This document shows positions 55,171 through 64,000 of a stretch of DNA of 64,000 bases, in pieces. The stretch's first letter is position 1. Each line of letters starts with the position of its first letter. Both the position numbers and the translations under genes were made by a program. The notes under the pieces were generated by a model. The model saw only the letters and a list, made by a program, of their open reading frames with translations. It made no database searches and had not been told where the DNA came from. The DNA comes from Takakia lepidozioides (lineage: Eukaryota > Streptophyta > Takakiopsida > Takakiales > Takakiaceae): NCBI GenBank assembly GCA_030704615.1, contig CM060734.1, forward strand, positions 13,580,001 to 13,644,000, given 5' to 3'.

Positions 55171-58100
55171 TCAATGATTTCTGGAATCCCTAAGGAGGAG
55201 TTTGTGCAGCTCGTTCACGCTCAACGCCGGTGCATGAATAAAGTCATCAATAGTCACGTTCATCCTCAACCTCTTCAGGTAGATGTAATACAGATGCTTG
55301 CACGGATAATACTTCGAACCCTTCTTTGCTTCTATCAACGAGAAGTCCGTACAATTGCAAGTCGGCTCCACTCCAATCGTAATTGTGTATACATCGTCGC
55401 GTACAGCCGAGCCGGCCGTTGCCATCCGATACACACGCCTAAGGCCGGGTGGGGGTACGTCCACGGAGCTCTGAATAGTGCAAGCCATCCCAAGAGCATT
55501 GGCAATCCGAGTCTCATTCAACTTGTTGGGAGGGTGTCGTCTCTTCACTCTTCCGAATCGCATTGTGGGATGTGCAGAATTGTCCAATCCGTCTCTACTG
55601 GACCGAGCAGTCTGCAATGGCTGGGTCTGAGGAACCGGAAATGCGTGGGCCGGGATGTCTGTGCGTTGCACCATTCGAAATCCTGCTGCAAATAGAGCAT
55701 CCGCCTCATTCTGAGAGAGGCTGCAACCCGGTGCAACAGGCCAGACGCCCGGAGGCTCCGGCATTCCTTGAATCCCGTACTTGGGCTTGCCAAATACACA
55801 GGTCATTATGTCGTGCCTACAGAACCAAATGTCTGCGTTGTGGCGTGAGCAAATGTGGGAGTCAAAAATCTGCCGCTGAAACAAGGTGTAGGTACAGCAC
55901 CATGTGGGTTCCTCCGAATCATCTCACCACAACGTGCTCTCGTATCCACCCGGATGGCGCAGCACTTCCCTCGAAATGCCGGCAATGTCCTCGTAATTCT
56001 CCACTGTGACTCCGACACTCTTGTCTCCACAATGGGAATGTTGTACTGCTTTACTACAGATGGCTCGTTATGTTGCCGGGGCACGCGCCCTGTGCTCAAA
56101 GGAGATGGCGATCTTGAACGTGCAGGACTTGCGGTGCTCGACGAGACCTCCTCGGGCAACATCACGGGACCACGAGGGAGCGTGCGAATATTCTTGTCAG
56201 CTCGCCATGAATCCTCTTCTCCGCCAGGTGCCTCGTCAAGTCTTCGTCTCACTGGACGGGTATGAACATCTCCTTCCAAATGTTGGCCTCTTCGCAGCAA
56301 TGGCGTGTCCCGAAGGCCCTCTCGCAAGGCCGCCGCCCACTTCCGAGGATTCTTCGATCTAGAGGCAGTCCGCATCAGCATTTCCTGCCTGTCCGGCCCC
56401 AAGCCCCACTGTTTCCCTTTCAAGAACTCGTTGTACCTGCATTGCTGCATAATTGACCTCACAATGTCCTCCGTTGTGGCAGTGAGGATGTCCACCAGAT
56501 GCGCCGTAGAGGAGGCACGCCAGGAAGAGTGCACTGATTCGGCCATGTTTGTCGTGGGCATGTCGGTGTCGGAGTCGAGACACATTTCCTGCACAAGCAC
56601 ATGTTCAGGTTACAAGCAAGTTACAAATATGGCCAAGAATAATATTCAACGGGACGCGAATTCGTGCAACTCACCTCCCGCATATAGTCGCCGAACTGGA
56701 GGAAACGATAATGCCACCATGCTAGCCAACTGACCATTGCTCCCTCGTCTGATTTCCTTACAGCACCTGACGATGTCCACCAAACCCCTATGCATGCAAA
56801 CTGTGTCTCTGCATCATCCAAGGTGGGAGCGCGCTTCCACGCAAGGCACATGGAACGGTGCTCCTCTCTGAAATCTGGCGCCACGAGCCTGGTTGTATAC
56901 TGCGAAAGGCTCTGCAGAAAATGGAACCCACAAGATCTCTCCTTGCCTTCCATGGGAACATTGGGGTCTTGCCCGTACACCCTTCGGATGGCAGCCCAAT
57001 TTGCTTGTGCGTTGTCCGCCATGAAACCACGGAAATTGGGAGGGGCAATCCCGCCTTGGCCATCTGTTCGTTTATTCCCTGCCAAAGAAGCATCTCCGAT
57101 TGTGTGTCCTCTCCTTTCATCTCACAAATAGCAATTGTCATTAGCATCCTGCAGTGGGTGTCGTAGACATGTGCACCCATTGTCACCCACTGGTGATTTG
57201 TAATTCGCTTGATATGGTCGAACATGACCCAACTGTTTGACAAGTTCCCACTCGTCATCCTGTCGACCAGTTCGACGCCGCTGCCAGGTCCACACGTGGA
57301 CATTTTGAATACGAAACAACGATCTGCCTCAGTCCCTTGTCCTGGAAACCTACTTCCATGAATGTAGTCATATCCACATCGTCGCTTCACCTCCAGAATG
57401 GAGTGCATATCCGAGCCACGCCCAAATTTCTGTTTGCATGAGACAATGTGGTTTCGGACATTCGGTGAACATACATGGGACACCGACTCCAGCAATGCCT
57501 CCATTTCCTTCTCGTCGAGAGGAACTCTATCGGAGCCGTCTTCCGACATAATTCTGGCCAATGCCATCTTATGGGCGACTTGGAGCTGTATCTGTTTGGG
57601 TTTGGCACCCGGTCTCAACTTAACCTCCTCCTGAACGAGCTGCTCTGCTTCGTGGGCAGCCTCCCGCGAGTTCCCCCTCGCCAATTTGTGACAATGGGAA
57701 CCAACGTGTATGCAAGCTCGGGTGAGGTCAGGGAAACGGTGCAACACATAGAACTGCTTGGCATTACAAATAGACATGCAGTGTGGTGGTTCTTTGCAAT
57801 GCGCACACTTAAATGTGGAGTTTGGAACCTTCTCCTGAGCTCGAAATGGTTGGTGAGCTGTGCCTGTCCAATCGGTCTCGTTCCTGTGACCTCTGGATTT
57901 AAAGTGGAAGCAAGTTGGGGAGAAACACCGCAACGCGCCCGCACAAACAACGTAGCGCACCCGCACACCATCGAGCATCTTCATGCTGGTGGTTTTGGTA
58001 ACGCACCAAGGATGACCGTCATGTTTTCTATCCATATCTGTCAACATTCCGGGCGCCCTCGAGTAGTCCGCCCGATGAGGGAACTCAAAGAAGATATTAC

Positions 58101-58760
58101 CGTCGACGTCGGCGGGAAGGCATGTAACCGATTTAATTGCGAACTTGCTGTAGTCCAGCCCGGCCAGCTCCGACCGGTGTCCTTCCAGGTGAAGCCCTCG
58201 CAGAATTTCAAGAATAGATCGAACTGAGGTGCTCGTGCTGGGAATATGACTCCCTCCTCCACTGACGTCCATTGAGGACTTGCCTGATCTCCAGGACGAC
58301 CTCGGAACTTCCATGACCTCGTCTGAGTCGGACAGGTTGTGAACAACCCGGTTCTTGCTCGTCTTCATGGATGGGTTCGGCTCTGGATTTACTTCGTTGC
58401 GGACTTCTCTCTTTGAGGTAGCCACTCTCTGATTCGCGGATTGTTTCGTGGAAGGCGCCAGGATAGAAGGTGCATTTGGCGGGCAAATGAAGTCCCCAAC
58501 AGCCCTGTATATGACGCTGTCCGATGGTGGAACTCGCCATTCCCTGCCATCGCCGAAATCATCGTGGAGCACAACAATACTCTCAACAACAAGGCCGTTA
58601 GAGTCCTTCCTTTCCTCCTCCAAAAAAACCGACCCCGGTTTCAGGTGGTATCGAACGCACAGATATTTCTCCATCACCCGGCAGGTGTCCCTCTGCACGG
58701 AAAGGAAGCTCTATGCTCGTGAGGAGGGCAGTACACTGTAGCGCTCGGGTTTTCCGCCAT
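55171..58760 (-). pseudogene. Element 2 MULE-like transposase with SWIM zinc finger
   Basis: Start ATG at 58760. Exon one (58760-56675): VMEKYLCVRYHLKPGSVF, acidic linker (LSDSDEVMEV), zinc-binding module (CFSPTCFHF, FKCAHCKE, RACIHVGSHCHK), core with WVMFDHIKRITNHQWV, AICEMKGEDTQSEM, FRGFMADNAQANWAAIRRVY and RSCGFHFLQSLSQYTT. Exon two from 56588: CLDSDTDMPTTNMAESVHSS, RTASRSKNPRKWAAALRE, Ser/Pro-rich, then DIWFCRHDIMTCVFGKP and a SWIM finger at about 55400-55300 (CNCTDFSLI...YPCKHLYYIYLKRL), stop at 55171. Frame breaks near 58695 and 57050 and a frame change near 55870 (possible unseen intron). The acidic residues of the core are retained. Best preserved full-length copy here. Confidence 0.75.
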
Positions 58761-59039
58761 GGGAGATGTGCACACAAGACTGCCAGGATGGCGTGCTGGG
58801 AAGCTCCCTGGTAGAAGGGGGTGCAGCGATGGGAATGAATGCGATGCCGATTTGTCCGAGCGACGAAGCCTGATCCAAATCCAGGGAGCCAACTATCTCA
58901 AAAATACACAGTCAGAGTGTTAATGAACCTTGTCTCCGGAATGCGGCCCCTGGTCTTTGCGCAATAACTGCCAACGGTATGCAGTCAGAAAGTGGGGGGC
59001 CGTCCGGATGATGACGGCTGAAGGGGAGAAGCCGGCACC

Positions 59040-59692
59040 GTGCCGTCACATTACTACCCCCGAATGGAAATTCGGCACCCAATATCCAACAGAGGAAGCC
59101 CGGATGAAGTCGCCTCGGGCTCAGAGGCCGGCGCATGTGCGACAGAGAACATCCCCTGGATGAAGATTCGGCGCCGAATTTCCATCCGGGTCGTGTCGGG
59201 GGGTCAGGCCGAAAACTGGACGGCATCAAAACATCCCCAGATGGAAAAACGGCGCCGAATTTCCATCCGAGGCGGTTCGGATGCAGTCGGGGAGGGGGGA
59301 GTCGCCGGCACTTGGCCGTCACATTTCAACCCCCGGACGGAAATTCGGCACCGAATATCGAACAGGGGACGCCCGGATGAAGTCGCCTCCGGCGTAGAGG
59401 TCGGCACGTGTTCGACAGAGAGCATCCCCTGGATGGAATTCGGCGCCGAATTTCCATCCGGTCCCCCCAAAGGAAGTCTTTTCGGGGGGTCAGACCGAAA
59501 ACTGGCCGACATAAAAACCTCCCCACATGGGAAAACGGCGCCGAATTTCAAGCCGGGGCCGTTCCAATGCAGTCGGGGAGGGGGGAGGTCGGCACCTGGC
59601 CGTCAATTTCAACCCCCGGACGGAAATTCGGCACCGAATATCCAACAGAGCGGCGGAGAGGCGGCACCTCTCCGACAGAGACCATCCCCCGG
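59040..59692. repeat. Element 2 palindromic satellite, section 1 (about 285-bp higher-order units)
   Basis: Two and a third units of about 285 bp. Each holds three palindromes in fixed order: an imperfect AAATTCGGCACCGAATAT, then CGGCGCCGAATTTCCATCC, then AACGGCGCCGAATTT, with long GC-rich spacers such as GCATCCCCTGGATG and GTCGGGGAGGGGGG. Confidence 0.85.
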
Positions 59693-60095
59693 ATGGAAAT
59701 TCGGCGCCGAATTTCCATCCTACAGGTAAGTGGAATCCCGGATGGATGGAAATTCGGCGCCGAATTTCCATCCGGCAGGTAAGTGGAATCCCGGATGGAT
59801 CCAAATTCGGCGCCGAATTTCCATCCCGCAGGTAATTGGAATCCCGGATGGAACGAAATTCGGCGCCGAATTTCCATCCAGTAGGTAAGTGGAATCCCGG
59901 ATGGAACAAAATTCGGCGCCGAATTTCCATCCTGCAAGTAACTCGAATCCCGGATGAATGGAAATTCGGCGCCGGATTTCCATCCAGCAGGTAAGTGGAA
60001 TCCCGGATGGATGGAAATTCGGCGCCGAAAATCCATCCAGCAAGTAAGTCGGATCGCTGGCGTATGGATATTCGGCGCCGAATTTCCATTTGCCA
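59693..60095. repeat. Element 2 palindromic satellite, section 2 (56-bp units)
   Basis: Seven units: the 26-bp palindrome ATGGAAATTCGGCGCC plus its mirror GAATTTCCAT, followed by a spacer such as CCTACAGGTAAGTGGAATCC. The spacer has a CAGGTAAGT splice-donor-like core in several units. Confidence 0.9.
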
Positions 60096-60335
60096 TGAAT
60101 TTCATCGCTCAGAATTACCTTCCTGCAGGTAATTCCCAGATGAGAATTACCTTCGTGCAGGTAATTCGCAGATGGAAATTACCTTCCTGCAGGTAATTCC
60201 TATCGATGCCGGTAGGAAGGTAATTCCTCGTTCAGATTTACCTGCACGAAGGTAATTCTGAGCGAGGAATTACCTTCAGGAAGGTAATTCTGAACGGGGA
60301 ATTACCTGCAGGAAGGTAATTCTTAGCGATGAAAT
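60096..60335. repeat. Second palindrome type, AATTACCTGCAGGTAATT
   Basis: Eight or so AATTACC/GGTAATT half sites arranged head to head (for example AATTACCTTCCTGCAGGTAA and GAATTACCTGCAGGAAGGTA), joined by CTGAGCGA-type spacers. Different sequence from the GGCGCC palindromes on both sides. Confidence 0.8.
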
Positions 60336-60935
60336 ACATGGCGAATGGAAATTCGGCGCCGAATATCCATACGCCAGCGATCCGACTTACCTGCAGGATG
60401 GAAATTCGGCGCCGAATTTCCATTCATCCGGTATTCGAATTACATGCCGGATGGAAATTCGGCGCCTGATTTCCACCCGCCCACTTCCGAATTACCTGCG
60501 TGAGGGAAATTTGGCGCGACGCCCTACCTGCGCGGATGGAAATTCGGCGCCGGATTTCCATCCGCGCGCTTCGGAATTACCTGCGTGAGGGAAATTTGGC
60601 GCGACGCCCTACCTGCGCGGATGGAAATCTGGCGCCGGATTTCCATCTGCGCGCTTCGGAATTACCTGCGTGAGGGAAATTTGGCGCGACGCCCTACCTG
60701 CGCGGATGGAAATCCGGCGCCGGATTTCCATCCGCGCGCTTCGGAATTACCTGCGTGAGGGAAATTTGGCGCGACGCCCTACCTGCGCGGATGGAAATTC
60801 GGCGCCGGATTTCCATCCGCGCGATTCCGAATTACCTGCGTGAGGGAAATTTCCAGCGCCGCCTACCTTGCTGGATGGAAATTCGGCGCTCCGAATTACC
60901 TGCAGGATGGAAATCCGGCGCCGGAATTCCATCGT
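60336..60935. repeat. Element 2 palindromic satellite, section 3 (about 84-bp units)
   Basis: Five units of about 84 bp combining GGAAATTCGGCGCCGGATTT with CGGAATTACCTGCGTGAGGG and AAATTTGGCGCGACGCCC. Near-identical units show recent amplification. 39350-39405 carries one such unit. Confidence 0.9.
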
Positions 60936-61145
60936 GCAGCGCTCCGAATTACCTCTACGTTAGAAATTCCGGGACTGTTTACGTCGATTTTCATCCGACA
61001 TGGAGGGCTTCATCCGACATTTAATTGCGCAGTTGGGCAATAAATGTCGACCGCCGTCGGTTATCATTCGGGCTGGCGACGCATGGCTTCCTGGACACGT
61101 ACCCTAAATCTCATGCTAATCTTGGCTTAACATGCTATTCGAGGC
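60936..61145 (+). promoter_or_regulatory. Upstream region of the element 2 accessory gene
   Basis: Non-repetitive sequence between the satellite and the ATG at 61146. No clear TATA box. Confidence 0.3.
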
Positions 61146-64000
61146 ATGTACCCCAAAAAAAAGATCTTTTGTCTGGGACTTATGCCGCCTGAAGGGCGTG
61201 GCTCTCCTGAGAGAGACCTCACATCCAGACCGCGGCGGAAGTTGAAAGCTCTGTACTACGGACGACGGCCAATCTCTCGCATGGCCAAACTGAAGCTCCA
61301 GCAGGAGATTCCAGTGTCTTGCTCACAACCTGCGCCAACTGAAGTCGAGTACTCTCAGGCAAGCCACTTCTGCTTTCGGTTTGTTCGATTTATTTTTTGC
61401 TTTCGCTTTGTTACCTCGCTTTGTTTTTGCATCTTCATCTTGGTTTCGCTGTATGAGTGAACATTAGATAGTTGAGTGAACCTTAGATTGTTTGCAATGT
61501 GTGTGCAAATCCGGCAGCTCTGGAGAAGGCTGCTTGTGCATGTCATTCTCAGGCAATGGTTGCATTTGTTTTCATTGTTGTTGCATGGCTCTCCATACTT
61601 CCTAAACTTGTTATGTTTTCATTTTTGCTACATGATTGTTGCTATGGTGGTTGCGGTGCTCGTTGCGATGCTGCTTTTTGCACCGATGTTGGTTTTCACG
61701 ATTTTTGTCAATGACAGAGTGACGACGAGCCCGGCACGCTGGTGGTATCATCGACAGCTCCAACTCATCGCATGTTTGAATCGCCCAACTTGGGGCGAGA
61801 AGGCAAACTTAAGCCTTTTGTTGGTGGACGGGAGGACTTGCAACGACAGTACGACAGAGTAGGCATTGGGGAGGTTGGTGCAGGCGGCATGGCAGGTGAA
61901 GGGCGTGAGGACATGAGGACAGCAGATCCGGCAATGGAGGTTGATCATGCACATGCAGTAGGGCCCGCCCACGCAAAGAAAAAGAAGAAAGCTAAGCACA
62001 TGCAATCCCCGGCGAGAGAGCAGTCACGGCTGCGGAGGGGGGAGTGAGCAGTGCGCGCGAGGGTGTCAGTTCGCCTCAATCAAAGGTGGTCGTCCTGGAG
62101 GGCTCCCCTGCTGCTAGCCCTAGTAAGAAATAGAAAGCCCGTGAGAGGGCAAAAGAGAGGGCAAAAGAGCAGACGAGACAGAATGCTAGCCAGGAGGAAA
62201 GAGAAAAGGCAGCTGAAGAGGCCAGGGGTGCCCAAATGACAGATGCCAATGTAAGCGAGGGACGCACAGAGACGGTGGATCCCTCCAAGACACCACAGAG
62301 AGGCAGTAACACACCGGTTAGACCATCACGGGCAAGAGCAGCCCCCGCAATTACCCATACGGTGGAGAGTGGAGGAGAGGAAAGAACACCTGAAAGAGCA
62401 CGGATTGTGCAAGTTCGAGGTGAAGCCAGGGAGAGGGCAGTAGAGACGGGGAGAGTGCTGGAGGTGGTTTCGCAGGTGGCTGACCCTGTTGAGGAGGACG
62501 ACAGGGAGCTTTCTGACCAGGATGACATCCTCCCGGACATCCCTAGGCCCCAAACCCGGAGCATACAGGCTGGATTTGGCGGTCCTGGTGGGCTGCCGGA
62601 AAACCCCTCTGCAGCAGACGTCATGTCTGAGGCGGATATGAAGTTGGCCGCTGCCAAGATGTTGGAGGCAACCCACAGCAACATTGGCAGGGTGCTGGGG
62701 GGCATGGTGTACCCGGCCAAGCTTCGAATTCCCCTTTGCCGCTTGGTGTCATTGCAGGTGGTGAGACCTGCCCTCCCAGGCGATATCGACAAGCTGAAAT
62801 TCTCTTTCCGGGATGGATATCGAATGGGGTCTGCCGCCTTTTACGTTTCCATTGAGAACGACCACGGAGCTTCCCGTGCCCACACTTCCGATGAGGTGGA
62901 CAAATGGGGTCCCCATTGGCAAACGCGAAATGAGGAGTTCGAGAGATCGATTGCTAGTGATCCTCTTTTCCAGCACTTGTCCGGTAAGATGTTCTACGTG
63001 TGGGACGGCAATCATCGCCTCCTGGCATGGATGGAGCACATTGCCCAAGCCCACCCCAACGACCTCGATTGGCATTTCGCCGTGGATTGTGTTGTGCTGA
63101 AGGTTGCGGGGCCCAAAGATCGCAGTCTTCTCAAAGCTGCAATGGCCGACATCAACTCGTAAGCTACAACCCCTCTCGCTTTTGGACTTTGAATTTGGAA
63201 GTCATTTCATTGCGAATCCTCATATATGATGAAAATTCCCATTTCAGTATTGTTTGATGGAAATGTGGCACTGCAGGGTGACTGAGAATGCCTTCATTGC
63301 CACCAACTTGTCCCATATGCTCTTCCGAGTGAAGGATGTCGGGAAGCAGGGGGTGCAAGAGTTTGCCAATTCCCTCAGTGCCGACCTCCTGCGCAAGTCG
63401 GAGGCAAAGGCAGACAGAACCTGGTATAGGCTGAGCGTCGACGCCATGGTGGACTACATATTTCGGGTAAAGCTCCTGACAGTTTTGTTGAGCTAATCTG
63501 TCTCTCCTCCCCCAATAGAAGAAATTGTGTTGAGCAGGATCTCTAATCTTATGTGCGCATTCTTGACAGACGAAAATACAGCAGGATTTGGCACATGCGC
63601 GGAGGTTCTACATGGAGTCAGAGGAGAAGAATCCAACCCTCCCGGAACTCGAATCGTATGTCAAAGCTGCGGAGGTGAGGGCCCGCATAAAGTACAAGTC
63701 GCGGATGGTAAAGTACGTGGCCATAGCTGATCCCGCCCTTGGTGCCGACTTTCTGGTGGAGGTGGGGAAGCACTACTCTCGCGCTCTGAAGCCCACGATG
63801 ACATTGGAGAAGCTCCATCGTCTAGCCACATCCTGTGTGGATGCAACAGAAAAGGTGATACATTCTTAACCAAATTGTGGTGGCAACAACTCCTTTTTGT
63901 GGTGTTTGGCGCTTACGAATATGCTGGGTGGTTGGACAGACCCGGTGGCTCCAAATCTGGAATGGTTCCCAAAGTACCAGGGACATGTGGAGCTTCCCCA
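61146..64000 (+). CDS. Element 2 accessory gene with ParB/Srx-like domain, 5' part
   Basis: Exons 61146-61358, 61718-63158, 63277-63466, 63570-63854, 63940 to beyond 64000. Exon one (RRKLKALYYGRRPI) ends at a GC donor (CAG|GCAAGC) at the same place as in element 1. Exon two: Lys/Glu-rich linker, then IGRVLGGMVYPAKL, IPLCRLVSLQVVRPALPG, DGYRMGSAAFYVSIEN and FYVWDGNHRLLAWMEHI. The DGNHR loop after a beta strand, with I-L at the domain start, fits the ParB/sulfiredoxin fold. Exons three to five: TWYRLSVDAMVDYIF, AIADPALGADFLVEV, TRWLQIWNGSQSTRDMW. A shift within a G run (62036-62043) and an in-frame TAG (62131) lie in the linker; the rest is open. ATG 61146 is the most upstream in frame; 61182 is an alternative. 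A methyltransferase-like 3' part may lie beyond the window. Confidence 0.7.

Larger units (their letters stand above)
54338..64000 (-). mobile_element. Element 2: large MULE-like transposon, runs off the window
   Basis: Begins GAGGTTTGCTATTTCATGAG at 54338, the transposase-side end form. Then subterminal repeats, transposase (minus), palindromic satellite, accessory ParB-like gene (plus) to the window end. This is the layout of element 1 in reverse orientation. The second end should lie beyond 64000 with form GGGGGCTGCTATTTC, followed by ATCCCACG and then CAAGCTG. Confidence 0.85.

Noticed and set aside
54640-55190. Frames over the 74-bp subterminal repeat
   Set aside because: Peptides repeat with the DNA unit on both strands; no evidence of coding.
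59204-60105. Frames of 100-200 codons over the element 2 satellite
   Set aside because: Same reason: repetitive RRRISI/SAPNF peptides from palindromes on both strands.

Overview
The window is nuclear DNA from a streptophyte, most likely a charophyte alga. The only clear host gene is a plant-type mitochondrial Rho GTPase (MIRO) with small exons in long introns. Nearly everything else is layered transposable elements, many nested in one another. The Chara-like impression is from memory of similar protein families and cannot be proven here.

Layout. 1-6870: the 3' two thirds of MIRO on the + strand (eight exons) with a LINE remnant in an intron. 6871-12300: intergenic DNA, a PHD-finger retroelement remnant, a SINE-like unit, a decayed minus-strand gypsy gag, and a second gypsy element with a clean 5' LTR, primer binding site and gag. 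12301-32775: a large DNA transposon ('element 0') that interrupts that gag. A second complete copy of the same superfamily ('element 1', 18615-29192) sits inside its palindromic repeat array, flanked by the 8-bp target duplication GTTTGAGC. 32776-35466: rearranged minus-strand gypsy pieces. 35467-37667: a decayed copy of the ParB-like transposon gene. 37668-46785: gypsy gag/protease/RT-RNase H pieces, an element-1-like end fragment, an integrase tail, a long extra ORF and an LTR. 46832-53443: an inverted pair of ~1-kb repeats around a transposon end fragment carrying a DNA-methyltransferase-like gene ('element 3', 48853-51028) and a second copy of the gypsy extra ORF. 54338-64000: 'element 2', a third large member that runs off the window.

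The notable system is the DNA transposon family. Each large member has (i) a MULE-like transposase with an N-terminal zinc-binding module and, in two copies, a C-terminal SWIM finger; (ii) a divergent multi-exon gene for a protein with a ParB/sulfiredoxin-like DGNHRL motif, followed in element 0 (and in the end fragment element 3) by a beta-class N4/N6 DNA-methyltransferase-like domain (LDIPDG ... GTG ... RH-F--E-D); (iii) a private array of perfect or near-perfect palindromes, different in each member, next to or inside the ParB-like gene; and (iv) asymmetric terminal repeats around CTATTTCATGAGC with ATGAGC repeats. I infer a self-encoded chromatin or DNA-modification system comparable in concept to VANDAL/VANC or ParB-parS, but with a methyltransferase-like partner. 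Most copies show frameshifts, so the family is largely decayed here. Some sharp TE junctions could be assembly joins.
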